DNA of 64,000 bases from Chinchilla lanigera (taxonomy: Eukaryota > Chordata > Mammalia > Rodentia > Chinchillidae), in NCBI RefSeq assembly GCF_000276665.1, contig NW_004955472.1, forward strand, positions 9,712,548 to 9,776,547, written 5' to 3'. Under the pieces are notes generated by a model. That model searched no databases and was not told the origin of the DNA. It worked only from the letters and a program-made list of their open reading frames with translations. Positions 47,726-60,641 of this stretch are shown here, piece by piece; positions within the stretch are counted from its first letter, which is position 1; the number at the start of each line of letters is the position of its first letter. A program made the position numbers and the translations under genes.

Positions 47726-50700
47726 AATCATTGTAAGTTTTTTTTTATCGCACTGGTAATTTTACTAATGTAAATAAGTGCCTTCAGAAGACCAGCTCTG
47801 AATGAAGTCAAAGAACATGTTTGGTTCCATTTTTTCAGACTAAAATTTGGGAACATGCAGAAAATTTCAAGGTATTTGTATTGTTTTTCATTTCTTTGCT
47901 TTTACACCAGGCTCTGAGTCATCCATGTCTTCTTGTTTTCCCTTTACTGGGCTTTTACACATGTGTTCTAAAAATCTCTGACATGGAGATAATTCAGTAA
48001 TGGCTTATTTTTTTTAAAAAGTTGGTTCAGGGGGAACTGTTTTGTATTATGGTTAAAAGAGCTTTGCTTCAAATGCACAAGGTAAGTAAATTCTGTCAGT
48101 CTCTTCAAAGCCAGAGAGAGAAATCTGCCAGTTATGCAGAGAATAGAAATACACATTTTAATCTAAATTTATTCCTAAAGCATTCTCTCTGGGTAGCACT
48201 AGTTATTAAATCTCTAGTTACATTTTGCCGTTGAGCAAGACTTGACGTGCAGGAGCGTGAGGATCCAGAATTGTAATGCCTTTCGTTCTGAAGACGTAAC
48301 TGCTTCCCGTGTGCCCTGCAAGTCACGCTTGAACTGTGGGCAGGGAAATGGCTGGTGTGTGTGAAACTTTTGGCTTAATATTGTTTGATTGGTTTTTACT
48401 ATTAATGCATGTTTCTGTTTTTAGTCATTTGCCTGCATTTAAATTATAGCTATGTAATCTCACATCCAAAATTGCCTGAGATGTTTCTTTTTCAAGTCAT
48501 CGTGGACTGCAGCATGGCAGGGAGTGAGCACCAGGGCCATGCATGTGTGAGACCAGCATAAATTCTAGGCTCACCACTCAGAAGTTTCTGTTACAGCTCC
48601 GCTAAAGCTATTACTGTACTTCAATTCCCCACTGCTCCCCTCTGGTTTGACACTCTCTAGTATATAAGCAGCAGGAATAAAAATGAATGCCCTATATATA
48701 AAAAATGTTGTTTGAGAAAATAATGATAAACCACTTTAAAAAGATTATCTCCTATCTTTGCCACTTCTTATCATGGGGCTCTTTAGCCTTATTTATTTCA
48801 TACACTGATTTTCTACAGAAATTAGGTTGTTAGGTGAGAGTGCCTGACAGCAAAACTCACTCCTTCCCCAAAACTTGTCTCCTCACTTGATCCTTTGTGG
48901 TCCAGTCAGAGCTCAGTTATCTACTGGAGTTTTTTCATCATTTTTCCACCTGCCACTTTTTGTTATTATCTCAACTATTGACTGGAAAGGAAAAGATGTT
49001 ACTATCACATTCTACTTCTTGGCTATCTGAAAATTCTTTAAATCATCTCTTACACCTGTTTATGGTGAATGTACAGCTGACTCTGCTAGGATGACAGGAT
49101 CTTATAGGAAGTCTGAGAAAACTAAATGTCTGCTCTTGCCTAAATCCAGTGTCCCCACAGTGTGTATGATCCTGGAGAGAAAAGACACCAAATGAATCAG
49201 GGTTAATAATATCCAAGTTTTCCTTAAATTCCTATCTTGTCCCAAAAGATGATTTGAGTGAAATATACCTAAATGTACATCTCAGATGAAATCAGGATAG
49301 TTTGTAAGGGTAGCTAAAAAACAAAAGGGGAAATTTCTCACAATAGAATTAAGAAGAAATTTGTTAGCAGTGAAGAAAAGAAATCTTGATTATTATTCTC
49401 CAACAATGATGTTCTAGAAAGCATACATCAATAAAGGAGATGGGAAATTTTAACTTTTTATGATTCGCTCATGATGAGCTTTGGATTCTTTGGATTCTTA
49501 TGTAAATATTTATTAAATAAATCCATGATATTTAATGCTTGCTTTTCTCATTTAGGAAGGCTTAGAACTGTTGATAAAATAAGTAGGGTATTACATTCTA
49601 ATATGGAAGAGTCAATGAGCAAAGAGGGAAAAAAGCCAGCAAAGCAATGCAATTCTAGGCAATTACCTGATATTTAAACATACTTCTACTAAAAACAAGA
49701 TAGTGGAGACAATTTTCATTAAGAAAAAGGAATGGTTTCCTATCACAATTCTTAGATTTTCATTAGCATTTAATCCATCCAACAAATATTTTGATCTCCT
49801 ATTACCAGGAAACTGTAATCATTTATTTCAATTTAGAAACACGTGCAAGCAAACTTTAGCCAAGTTGAACTCAATTAAAAAATGACCTATTCTTTGGTTA
49901 AACATAGATTCTAATCAAAAGACTTATTTACTTTACACTGGTCGCTTGTTATCATAGATTCTTTTTGGTTTTTTTCAGTTGATGTGATTTCAGGGTCATT
50001 AGGAATTCCATATTTCCCATAGCTGGTTTCTTTTAGTTCTTGAGAAGCTATGTTTAAAAAATATAAAAATAAATGACCCAAAATTCAGTCCAGGTGTTAC
50101 ATTTCTCATTACAAAGTGTTGTCAGAGAGAAAGATATCCACTCACCCTGAATGGTGGAAAAGCATTCTTATTTAGGATAACTCTTAGTTTATATTTTACA
50201 ACAGAGCACCATGTGAACCATAGGTCAGTAAGCATGAACTAGCAAAACAACACAAGTAAAACAAAAAAGAAAGAAAAGAAAAAGACTCATTTAGGCAGGA
50301 GGAAAAAGCTGATTCATAAAATGTTTGTCACGATGTATGTGTTTCTACGCAATAGATGATCCATTTTAGCTTTCTTGTCCACCGGTAATAAACTTCGCAT
50401 GACAATTTCTGCAAATCTTGGAAACAGACAATAAAACTGGATGTATCTTTCCATGCTATGCTGGGAATAACCTTCTCTTTCTGGATTATCTCATTTTCCT
50501 GAATGCAAAATTTTCTTTTACTGCAAGAGAAAATTTCTTTCACTGAAAAATTTACCACTTATTATGACATTTTATAATGCTTTATATTAGAAATTAACTT
50601 ATAGAAAACAGATAGTAATGCATACAATTCTTGTCTAGGGGCACTACAAATAATGCTTGACGAAGTGCGTAGGATATGATTCTTCAGTCATAGCAGTGAA

Positions 50701-52039
50701 AATGATTTCTGGACTGGAAGTAAAGTAAGTTCTCTATATTAGCCATTAACCGGTTACACATCTGTTAGCAAATTTACTTCTGCATTTCTTTGAATGACAT
50801 TTTATAGAAATCACAGTTCCTTAAATTCTTCTCAAACCAGGTTTAATATCTTGCTGATTCCCTTCATTACAGTTACATTAACATTAACATGCTCATTTTC
50901 TATTTCTATGACAGTCATGTTTGTAACTTTTTGAAAATTATACTTTAACATTCTTTCTAACAAAAGTCTTCAACTAATAAAATAGCCCTCCAGTGATGAG
51001 AAGAGGAACAAAAGGCTGATCACAGGAATACAGAATAAGCTGGCAGGCAAACAGAAAAAAAACTCAAATTAGACAGCAAGAAAAAAGCTACTGAAATGAA
51101 GCACTGCTCAGCTGTAAGTTACAAATGGTATTAACTTTGCAGAGTCTAAACTGTCATAGTAACATTGCCAGGAGATTATTGTTGATAGATATCACCACAG
51201 TTAAGTCTGAACAAATAACTACGTAGATAGTTAAGAACTCTTTTCTCTTTACTTTAATTGATAACAGTTTACACATATTTTCAATATACTTTAGATACTG
51301 GTCTGTAGCCTTGAAATTGCAAATTCTATAATACAAAATCCCTCGTTTTATGTCCTAAAAAGTGCTAAATAGACATAAGTACAATGTCAATATGATTTAT
51401 GCAGCAAGAGGTCCCATGGAATCCAAACTAAATTTTAAAGTAATATGAACTTATGATTTGGGCATTGATTTTCAAGCCGATGTGGAAACAAAAATTGTAA
51501 CAGGAAATTTTAATTCCATAACAGCTACAGGTAGACAAGAACAGTGCTGAGCATGCTGTCAAGCCATCTCCACTGCCTGGGTCTGAGAGCGTAATAAGCC
51601 CCTTTCTAGGAAGAATCAAGGTTTTCAAATATAGCCATCAGATTTTAAAGAGAAAAATCATTCTTTATATATCAGAGGGAACACATGCTAGAGTTTAATT
51701 TAATTTGCTAATTAGGGAAACAGTAGAAGGGTTCATTTAAGGGTCTCGCTTAGTAATAGACACACACACACATATTCTCAATGAAAGTGAAAAATGCTAG
51801 AGTAGCAAGTAAACTGAAAGAATATTGGCAGACACATTTTTGCTTCGCTTTTTAGTTTTGAATTTTATGTTTTTTCTTAACAAAAGAATTCAATATGCTA
51901 AGGGTGCACAAGAGTCTTGGAGTTCTCTGACACAAAAATGTTGAGCAAAGTGGGCTCCTTATGGAGGGCACCAGTAAAATGCAGCGAAGTGGCTTACCAC
52001 CTACCCTGAAGTGATTTTTCAAAAATAGACATAAAAGCC
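47726..52039. other. Unassigned DNA, 4.3 kb
   Basis: No gene or clear repeat recognised on either strand. A splice-donor-like 'aaggtaagtaa' occurs at 48080-48090 without a credible exon. A short (AC)n run lies at 51761-51771. Open frames are short and featureless. Confidence 0.4.
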
Positions 52040-52245
52040 ACTCTTCGTGTTGCAGGTCTGGAATTCCAGCTAGTCTAGAAGCTGTGGCAAACAGGTCACA
52101 AGTGTGAAGCCAGCCTGGACAATTTAGTGAGGCCCTCATTTAAAATGAACCTAAAAAGATGTGGGTAAAGATTAGTGGTAAAGCACTCGCCTAACATGTA
52201 TAAATCCCTGGGTTCAAGCCCTGGCATGTGAATAAAGGCATCAAA
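52040..52245 (+). mobile_element. B1-dID composite SINE, sense
   Basis: B1 part about 52045-52140 ('tctggaattccagctagtct', 'gtgaagccagcctggacaat', 'tagtgaggccctcattt'), A-rich linker, then ID part about 52155-52245 ('attagtggtaaagcactcgc', 'ccctgggttcaagccctggc', the latter a good pol III B-box region). Diverged. Confidence 0.8.
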
Positions 52246-52339
52246 AGTAGGTACACTGCAGACAAACCTGAAGAAGTTATTCGTAATTGTATGTGAAATA
52301 TTTCCAGAAATAGCACGTTAAGAATTTTAAAGCATATAT

Positions 52340-52560
52340 TCTAGGTTGTAGAAAACTGGGTTCAAATCCTCATATCCCATTTAACAGAGCTTTTATAAAA
52401 TTTGTGCAGTAAGGTTTTTTGTGGTTGTGCTTTCTTATTTCTACACAGAGGACAATGACACCATCACTTAAATTTGTAATGAGTATTAAATTTAAAAGTA
52501 TATTTCACATATGTACGTAAACTATGTCAGGCACATACTGTACAGAAGTAAGCTCACTGA
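52340..52560 (+). mobile_element. MIR SINE, sense
   Basis: 'aaaactgggttcaaatcctc', 'ttatttctacacagaggaca', 'gtaatgagtattaaatttaa' and 'ctatgtcaggcacatactgt' occur in MIR order (5' core through 3' end). Confidence 0.7.
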
Positions 52561-52787
52561 GAGCTCTTTTTATTTTTAGTAACATATGAAGATTTTGAAA
52601 TGTAACAGATAAACAAACATGGATTGGTGAAGGCATGAAACGATCTATTTCTGAATATTAATTTTATGATCTTGTTTACTCTTAGAGGTTGCTAGATCTT
52701 CAAAGTAGATACTGGATTGCACTGATGCTAAGAGTAGATATTGGATGCTAATTCTTTCCTGAATAAGGGCATTTAGTAAATATAATG
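52561..52787. other. Unassigned spacer
   Basis: Holds a short reiteration of 'gtagatactggat' / 'gtagatattggat' (52707 and 52735); otherwise nothing. Confidence 0.4.
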
Positions 52788-53157
52788 TTGTGGTTAGATC
52801 AAGAATGATCTCCCAAATTTTCATGCATTTAGAGGTGAAGGCTTTGTAAGGTGATTTGATCCCAGGGATGCAACAACTGAATGTGTTGTCATGGGGTTGA
52901 GAGGCCCTTGGAAGAGGTGGCTCCCTGTGGTTGTTACCAGGGAGGGTTCGTCCCCTTCCGAGTTCTACTCTTCACTCTCTTCTTTCCCCTGTGCCATGAG
53001 GTGAGCAGCCTTGCTCCCAGCCAGGTCCTTCTACCCGCCGTTTCTCTGTGTGAGCCTGCCGTGGACTGAAGCTTCTGAAACTGTGAGTCCAAAAGGTGTG
53101 TTCAAGTGGCAGGTGTTGGGTATTTTGTCTCAGCAGTGAGGAAAGGAATGAAGACAA
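52788..53157 (+). mobile_element. MaLR-type LTR, sense
   Basis: Order of words: 'tgtggttagatcaagaatga', 'gaggtgaaggctttgtaagg', 'tgatttgatcccagg', a G+C-rich centre, 'actgaagcttctgaaactgt', 'ggtgttgggtattttgtctc', 'agcagtgaggaaaggaatga'. The last part matches the end of the LTR at 35476-35815. Frames on both strands here are LTR by-products. Confidence 0.7.
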
Positions 53158-53334
53158 GTAATAGTTCACAAGGACACAATACCTCAATGCAGTCCAAGTT
53201 TACATTTAAATCTTTCTAAATATCATTTAATGTTTATATTCTATGCTTATATTCCTGACATAAAAGGAATACACCATCCTATCATGCCAGTCAAGGTCAG
53301 TTATTTATTTCTAATTCCTTTTTTTCTGTAAGTG

Positions 53335-54250
53335 TATATTTCAAGTTCTTAGCAGTCAATTCCTTTGGGGTAATGGGTACATGCATATATAATTTCTTGG
53401 TCACTTTTCATCTCTTTACTCCCTAACCTCCCATCAAACTCTTCCAAAACTTTTTCCTTTTCCCAAAACATATGCCTCACTTTTTCTTAACATTTCTCCC
53501 TTATTTTATTCTTCAATTCACTGTGCCTGAATTATTTTACTTAACATTATGGTCACAAGATCCATCAATTTCCTAGCATATAGCATGGTTTCTTTATTCT
53601 ATATGAACAAATAAAATTTAGTTGTGCATATACTTGCTGATGGACACCTAACCTGCTTCCGTAATTTAGTGAATGTGAATTGTCTGTGATAAACATGGGT
53701 ACCCATGTACTACTATAATATGATATCTAATTCTTTCAGGGATGTACCCAACAGAAGTATAACTGGGTCAAATGTATTTCTAATTTTAGATGTTTGAGCA
53801 ATCATTGTACTGATTTTCATCTGATCATACTATAATAAATTTTCACCAGCAATGTGAAAATATTCTACCCCCCCCCACATCTTTGCCAGCATTTGTTATT
53901 TTCTGTTATTGATGATAATCATTCTTACTGTGGTTAGATGGAATCTCAGAGTTGTTTTATGTGGATTTCCTTAAAGGCTGAAGATTATGAATATTTCTTT
54001 TTTTGGTTTTTCTCTGGTACCAGGAACCGAACTCACGACCTCGCACTTGCCAGGCAGGCGCTTTTGCCGCTGAGCTAAATCCCCAGCCTCTATGAATATT
54101 TCTTTTTATGTACTTACTGGCCATTTGTACATCATTTGAAAAGTGTCTATGCAGAATCATAGGCCAATTTTTGCTTTAGTAATTTGTTGGGGGAGTATTT
54201 TTTGAGTTCTTCGTTAATTCTAATTTTGACATTTTCAAAATATCCATATT
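53335..54250 (-). pseudogene. LINE-1 3' end, antisense, split by an ID
   Basis: The plus strand shows reversed LINE-1 3' UTR and ORF2 tail text: 'ctgcttccgtaatttagtga', 'gtgataaacatgggtaccca', 'ttcagggatgtacccaacag', 'aagtataactgggtcaaatg', 'tggttagatggaatctcaga'. The ID at 54003-54090 interrupts it; the last part resumes at 54108 ('catttgtacatcatttgaaa'). Truncated on the 5' side near 54250. Non-coding relic. Confidence 0.78.
54003..54090 (-). mobile_element. Young ID SINE nested in LINE-1, with perfect target duplication
   Basis: Reversed ID body ('ccaggaaccgaactcacgac', 'gctgagctaaatccccagcc'). Flanked by 'tatgaatatttcttttt' at 53986-54002 and identically at 54091-54107. Confidence 0.95.
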
Positions 54251-54323
54251 TAGTGTAATAGGAAAACCATTGTAAAGGTCTAGTACAGGCAGATATGAAA
54301 ATTAGGGTATTAAAAAACTTAGG

Positions 54324-54431
54324 GGGGCTGGGGATTTAGCTCAGCAGCAAAAAGCGCCTGCCTGGCAAGTGCAAGGTCGTGAGTTCGGTTCTCCATACCG
54401 GAGAAAAACCAAAAAAAAAAAAAAAAAAAAA
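54324..54431 (+). mobile_element. Young ID SINE, sense
   Basis: 'ggggctggggatttagctca', box B 'cgtgagttcggttc', end 'taccggagaaaaacc' and a long A-run. No clear target duplication; 'aacttag' before and 'aactag' after is too short. Confidence 0.94.
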
Positions 54432-55904
54432 GTAACTAGCAAAGCTTGTATAATATAAATTTCTGTTTTCATCATTTGCTCCATGTTCTAATAAATCTTC
54501 TAGTGGGGATGTGGAAGACCCCATTAATACCACTCTTCTCAGCTGAAATCTGAGCTAAGAACAACAGAAGTTTCAACTATTTTCACCTAAATTAGAGTAA
54601 GAATTAAAGAAATAGTAAAGTTCTCTGAATATTCTTCCTTTTGGTATAGTTTCAATAAAATTCCCAAGCCTGTATTATGACAAAAATTTAGTTGTACAAC
54701 ATAAACATATTTTAGCAAAGTTCTCCAAAAGAGTAAAACATATAATATAGTATCTCTCTCTTAAGTGCTGTATTGTTAACCAATGGAAATACCAAGAATC
54801 CTAGAAATTATCACCTTTCCTCTCATGTTTAGCTTGCTTCAAATAAAGTAGAAGGAAATACATTATTCTTGGACCTACTTTGACCTTAAACTGGTAAAAA
54901 ATTACTACACATATTCAGCAATATTGAAGCTAAAATAGTCAATGTTCTCGAAGTTAATGGGCAAGATATGGTAGACATGGAAATCTCCAAAATGAGATTT
55001 CTATGGAATGTCCTAAAAGATTTCTTTCTAATTTTCTAACTTTCTAATTATCTCCTCTTAATCTTTGAATATTTTTGTTTCTTTGATACTATGATATTTT
55101 CTTTAATATCAAATTTTGTCAGTATTCCCTTCTTCAGATATTTTAAATATGTTAACATAGGAATGGAAAGGTTATTAACATACAGTGAAAAAATTTCCTA
55201 AAACAATAAATATTTCTCTTTTAATATTGGACAATGTTAAAAGAATTAACATCATATTTCTAAGTCTAAACTGAACAGCACAATTGCAAAATAAAAATTC
55301 TGGTATCAATAGAATACAAAGAAAATATAAAAATAAAACCATTTAAAGGTGAGAAAATTACTATTGATAATATCACACAGATATGAGAAATTGCATTTAC
55401 TTTGATTAATTTATTACAAATAATTCTCCTGTTTAAATATGTCTTTATCATGATGATAATTCTTGTAGATGAAGACCTAAAGCAACTCACCTAAAAGTAT
55501 TTTATTCTGGAAGAATTGCCTTTGGAGTAACTTTGAGAGTAAATTTTCTAAAAGATAAGTGGATAAGCCCACTGGGCACAATTATCAAGGAAAAGATAAG
55601 ACACTAGACGCTTCCTTATCACTTAACCACATCATATTTTTTTTTATTTTTATTTTTTATTTTAAAGATAAAAGGAGGGAATCATTAACAGACATACGAC
55701 ATTTTACATCATATCACAAGCACAATACAGACAATACAGAGTTACAAACAAAGTGGTAGGGAATTAACAATGGTGGTTGTATTACATATTGATATCTTCA
55801 AAGTGGCTTCTCATGAAAACAGATATAGACATGCAATACTGGTCAACCAAAGACTCATTGACAGTTCCACATCATATGTTTAACCACCATTACCAAAAGT
55901 AACA
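54432..55904. other. Unassigned AT-rich DNA
   Basis: No gene recognised. A T-rich run at 55639-55664 could mark the start of an antisense retroposon that I cannot identify. Confidence 0.4.
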
Positions 55905-56270
55905 CAATCACACTGAAGATAACAATATGTAATATAACAACCATCGTTAATCACCTATCACCTTGTTTTGAAATTCTGTACAGTTTTTATGTTATTTTGT
56001 TTTTATCTTTGTTATTATTTTGTCTTCTCTTCTCTTTAAAACAAAACAAAAAAAACAAATAGAAATACTTAAGTACATTGTTTTTACAGAGCTATCGCTT
56101 CCCCTTGTTACAGTGGCAGCATCCACAGATGTTAGTGAGTGATGGGGTTTTCGTCTGCTCTCTTAATGTATCTATTGAGTTTTCTTAACAGGATAAGAAG
56201 AAAGAAAAAAATTCAAGGATGACTAGTATCCAGACAGCAGCTGGAGAAGATAATGGATAGACTAACTTTT
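55905..56270. repeat. Unrecognised dispersed repeat, copy 1
   Basis: Core words 'actgaagataacaatatgta', 'acaaccatcgttaatcacct', 'tatcaccttgttttgaaatt', 'tttatgttattttgttttta'. They line up with the two copies at 59915-60050 and 60090-60320 over 120 to 250 bases, at roughly 70% by eye. I do not recognise the family. Confidence 0.6.
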
Positions 56271-57404
56271 TTCATTTTTAATCACATGAACTGGATTAAT
56301 AATTTAAAACTTTAAATATATAATGCTTTCAAAGAAGGGAAATGGACCAGGTTTCCAAAGATATTGACTTCCAAAGTGCTATACGGAGGGGTAGAGTATT
56401 AAATTTTTAAATATTCTGATCTTAATCTTTACATTACAGACTGTCCGTGTATTGATCGGAGCAGTGTTTTGTCTTTCCCTTACCAAAGGTCATTTATAGA
56501 TATCACTGGTTGTCCTTCTGGGAAATGCATTATTGCAGTATCATTTTCTCCCCACATAATCAGAATCTCTGCATTTGTATTACTCACTTTTAAAAATGTA
56601 AAGTTCCAAGTACAGTCCTAATTTTCATCAAGAAAAGTTGCAATTGTGCATCTATTTTTCACTGAAGTTAAGTATCATAATGCTGTGCACCTGTGTAGTT
56701 GAATATTGAAGTTGGAAATCTGTTATTTGACTTCTTTAAGAGTACCTTGCAAAATCTGTTAAATTTAAAAGGACAGTAACAGTGACTCTGCATTATTAGG
56801 TCATCCTCCAAATGAAAGAAAGATGAGTAAATTAACAGCAAGGACTCTCTGTCTCTGTCTCTCTCTATATATATTTTTTTCATACAAAGTGAGGATATAC
56901 TATGAAAAGATTTATGACAAACACTGCACATGTACATACGCTATTAATTAGAGACTTCATTCTTCAATATGAATGTATCTCACCATGACTCACAGTGTTA
57001 GTGACCATGCCAGGGATAAGCTTACTCTACCAGTAACTATTCCCCTAGGTCAGAAGGGCACTTTCCTTTTCTTTGCATGCAGCACAAATACCATGGGTAT
57101 ATCACTATATGGCTGATTTAGTATACTATCATCAATTAAATATACCAGCATTAATTTGTTCTGAAGCACTGCTCAAAATAAATAGAATTTCAGAGAGACT
57201 CAGACCTTCTTCAACATAATAAATAATAAAAGCAGATGAAACAAAAAGGGTGAATTTTTTTTATTTGTAGACTTATTGAAACAGTTCCACAAACTCTGTT
57301 TAAAGAGAAATAAGATCAAAAGAATCTCTAGATGATATAGCAAATTTGTTAACTTTGCCTTTTATTTGAATAGTGTCTCTCATAACTAAGCGTGTATTCT
57401 ACCC
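56271..57404. other. Unassigned AT-rich DNA
   Basis: A (TC)n run sits at 56848-56866, followed by a short AT-run. Nothing else identified. Confidence 0.4.
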
Positions 57405-57770
57405 TACTCCAGGTCTGATTTTAGCCTCTGCACATCATTCATTCTTCTTCTTTCTTCAGGTCTCAGTTGTCTCATGAAGATCTCCGCCAGGTGCTCATCT
57501 TGTCCTTCTTGACCAAACTACAGGCACTCGTAGCTCCTTGCAGTCTTGCATGATTGTATTCATGAAGATCACGAAGCCATACTTACTTGTTCCTGTATTA
57601 TTACTGTCTGTCACACCCATTAGACTGTAAGCAAATACATGCCCAGAAGTTGTCCTTCTCACCTACTACCTCATCTCCTTCTATCACTGCCTCTCCAGTG
57701 CTGAGAACAATGTCTGCCAGAAATTGAATGATACTTATTGGATAAAGGAACAAATGGATGAATAGCTAAA
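57405..57770 (+). mobile_element. L2 LINE 3' end, sense
   Basis: Words in L2 3' order: 'cttcaggtctcagttgtctc', 'cttgaccaaactacag', 'cacccattagactgtaagca', 'cactgcctctccagtgctga', 'gaacaatgtctgccagaaat', then 'gaatgatacttattggataa' and 'atggatgaat'. Ancient, non-coding. Confidence 0.75.
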
Positions 57771-58689
57771 AGAACAAAACTGTGAATTTCAAAGACATTA
57801 TGAGCAGTCAGACCTTGTGCCAAAGTTTATAGAGAAGGATTAATTAATAGATGAAATAAAAATGATTACCTTTTGGTCAACCTGTAGTTTTATATACTGG
57901 GAAATTCAGACCTAGAAAATTTTTTATAAAAACTGGCTACTGGTAAAGATCCATTACATTTCACCTTATAAATTTATGCCATTTTTTAATGTAAGGATTT
58001 AAGATTTTATATACGTATAGTACAAACACGGTATACACATAGGCCCTCAATTACTCTGTAGAACTTTATTCTTTAAGGTGATCTTCAATAAACACCTCTT
58101 GCAAATGCTTCTTATGGTGGATTACAATATTAGGTACAAATACATTCTTCTGTAAAGTATGCATGTAAACAAGTGGTGAAGATATTTTCAGTATTTCCTT
58201 CTCTGTTGATATTAATTTTTATCCAAAATAAATAAAGATGTTTGTTTGCTAAAGCTGTAAAAGTTTGAAAATAGTATTATTTTTACGCTTTTTCTTCCTA
58301 CATGCTGCTATGACAAAGAAAAGCACAGTACTGGTCTGACATGTCTAAACTTTCATATAATTTAATATATACAGTTACTGACGCTATGCCACCTTATACA
58401 TTTTAAATAAATGTTTCATCTTTTCTCTGAGCTGGGAGGTGATTCTGCCCTGAAGGGCACCATTTTATGAATTCAATAGCAAACACTACAGTAGGCCTAG
58501 AAGGCGCCTTTGGGGCTTTTCTTGATCTATTCTTGAATCTTCAAACAGGAGAATATTATAACCATTATATAAACGAGGGTTGGCCCATGTGCCGACGCCT
58601 TAATGAATTCAGGACAGGACTAATGAGAAGTAAGCAGTAAGACATTAAAGTTTAATCATCTCTAATCCTTTGTTTAGCTCTTTCCATCT
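57771..58689. other. Unassigned AT-rich DNA
   Basis: Nothing identified. Confidence 0.4.
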
Positions 58690-58903
58690 GAGTCTTCTGC
58701 AGATTGTGCGTGTGGCGGGATGCTGCGTCAGCCTTTGGAGGTACAAAGCCCGGAGTGAGGAAACATGGAAGTTATGATGGAAGCTTGGCAGTGCAGCTAC
58801 CCTCCTGCACACGGGGCAGAGCAGGATGCTGCCAGACCGCTGTGCGAGCCGTTGTCTGAGCGAGCAGGCTGGCTTCCCAGCTTAAAAAAGAAAAGAAAAA
58901 AAT
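58690..58903 (+). other. GC- and CpG-rich patch with A-rich end, possible retrocopy
   Basis: Against AT-rich surroundings, 58700-58885 is G+C-rich with several CpG, and it ends in an A-rich run (58884-58903, 'ttaaaaaagaaaagaaaaaa'). This is how a retroposed RNA looks. No target duplication is evident. It does not match tRNA, 7SL, 7SK, Y or U RNAs as I know them. The plus-strand frame 58765-59019 crosses it but shows no domain. Confidence 0.4.
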
Positions 58904-59269
58904 CTTATACTTTTTCCCAAATACCAGTACTGTACAGCTATAAGCTTCCTGCCAAGGAGAATCTGATATTATATTCTAAGGTCATTTCTTTCTGTCTGGT
59001 CTTTATTTGTGGTTCCTGAGTACTTAACATCTGTATTCATTATTCCAATGTATGTGACTTTTGTCAAACTACTACAATATATTTTAGACTATGTATTCAT
59101 CTTATTAGGCTTTTAAAATATGTGTTGCAATTCTTATTTAAAAGTACTATTTTTGCTGTAGCCCACTTAATGGTAACAATTAAAACTTATATTTTTCTTG
59201 TTACTTAAGGACATAGTTTTAGATTGCTGTTTTCAAGACTGAATCTTACTCCAAATATAAGTTTAGTTT
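58904..59269. other. Unassigned AT-rich DNA
   Basis: Nothing identified. Confidence 0.4.
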
Positions 59270-59285
59270 CCTCTCTGAGCATTTC

Positions 59286-59398
59286 GTTTTTTTTCTGTTT
59301 TTTTTTTTTTTTTTTGGTTTTTCTCCGGTACCAGGAACCGAATTCATGACCTTGCGCTTGCCAGGCAGGCGCTTTGCCGGTGAGTTAAACCCCCAGCC
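59286..59398 (-). mobile_element. Young ID SINE, antisense, with perfect target duplication
   Basis: Reversed ID with long T-run tail, 'ctccggtaccaggaaccgaa' and 'gcgcttgccaggcaggcgct'. Flanked by 'cctctctgagcatttc' at 59270-59285 and 59399-59414, identical 16 bases. Confidence 0.95.
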
Positions 59399-59414
59399 CC
59401 TCTCTGAGCATTTC

Positions 59415-59914
59415 AGTGTAAACATGTGGGCTATGATAGAATTCCCTATCACCCACGTTAAAACCAAGTCAAAACAAAAAAATACATATTTCATACTTCT
59501 GAAAATGGAAAAAGTTGACTGTGTGACTTAGTGAATAATGGCTATTTGGAAGATGAAGAAGGTAATTAAAATAGAAATAAAACCATAAAACATCCTAACA
59601 TTTAACCAGGACTGACCATATAAATGGTGAGATTCAGAACAAAATGAAAACCTGTTTCAAGATGGTAACACAAAATATGAAATCACATGTAGGAGCTTCA
59701 GAAGCGTGGGGTGTCATATAGTTGACAACTTCACACATATACCTGTAGCTGGCCTTGATTATAACTCGGCATTTACATTAATTACTAAATATGATCTCTT
59801 TAGTACATACTGTTTTTGAAGTAACACAGTATTAATGAAAACAACTTTTTTTGGTTAAACTTGACTGTTGTTTGATAGTTAAACTTCTCAACTTTCAATA
59901 AACCACAGACATCA
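59415..59914. other. Unassigned AT-rich DNA
   Basis: Nothing identified; the region next to 59900 may already belong to the unrecognised repeat that follows. Confidence 0.4.
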
Positions 59915-60320
59915 GCATGACACCACTACTGATGTGAAAACAATACACAGTATAAGAACCATTGCTGAACTCCTACCACCTTGTGTGGTGAAGCTCTGAA
60001 TCATTTCCAATTTTTTTTTAATTACTCGTTACTGTCTTTGATGGTTTGATCAATCTAACATTCTTACATTTGAGTGTGGTGAACTGAACAACTTCATTGA
60101 AGATACCAGTATGTAGTGTAGAAACCATTGTTAATTCCTATCATTTCGTTTTGAAGTCATGTATCATTTTTGTTCTTTTCATGTTGTTTTGATTTTTGTC
60201 TTCATTTCTGTTTTGTTAGTTTTTTTATCTTTAAAAGAAAATTTTAAAAACTTTTCAACCAATATTTGCTGACTGAAGATGATGTTTGAGTACTAGACTG
60301 ACTAATTAATAGAAACAAAT
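59915..60320. repeat. Unrecognised dispersed repeat, copies 2 and 3 in tandem
   Basis: Copy 2 (about 59915-60050): 'actgatgtgaaaacaataca', 'aagaaccattgctgaactcc', 'taccaccttgtgtggtgaag'. Copy 3 (about 60090-60320): 'attgaagataccagtatgta', 'gaaaccattgttaattccta', 'tcatttcgttttgaagtcat'. The copies are about 160 bases apart and resemble 55905-56270. Confidence 0.6.
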
Positions 60321-60640
60321 GATATAAAAAAATCTTCATACATAATAAATTTGACTGTTCTCAGAAAAGAATACTGTCCATAATAAAGAAGTTTAAGGTT
60401 TGACTGTATTCAGAAATATTTTACAATCCTAGGCTAAAAATACTCAAAACATGAATGGACAATGAAAGTATAAGGGAAATTTTATCTGAATCTAGGTAAT
60501 GAATTTAGTGAGAGATGAAACGTTGATTTGGTACAGATTTGTAGCTAACTAGAAGTGGAATGAATGCGGGTAGTGCATGTTTTAGTTATGAATAAAAGAC
60601 AGGTCAAAGGTATTATGCCAGTGTATAATTAAAAGTTGCC
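60321..60640. other. Unassigned AT-rich DNA
   Basis: 'aatttgactgttctcag' and 'ggtttgactgtattcag' (near 60347 and 60397) form a short reiteration; nothing else. Confidence 0.4.
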
Positions 60641-60641
60641 T

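Noticed and set aside
48080..48090. Exon donor site 'aaggtaagtaa'
   Set aside because: No acceptor, open exon or neighbouring coding signal; isolated donor words are common in 64 kb.
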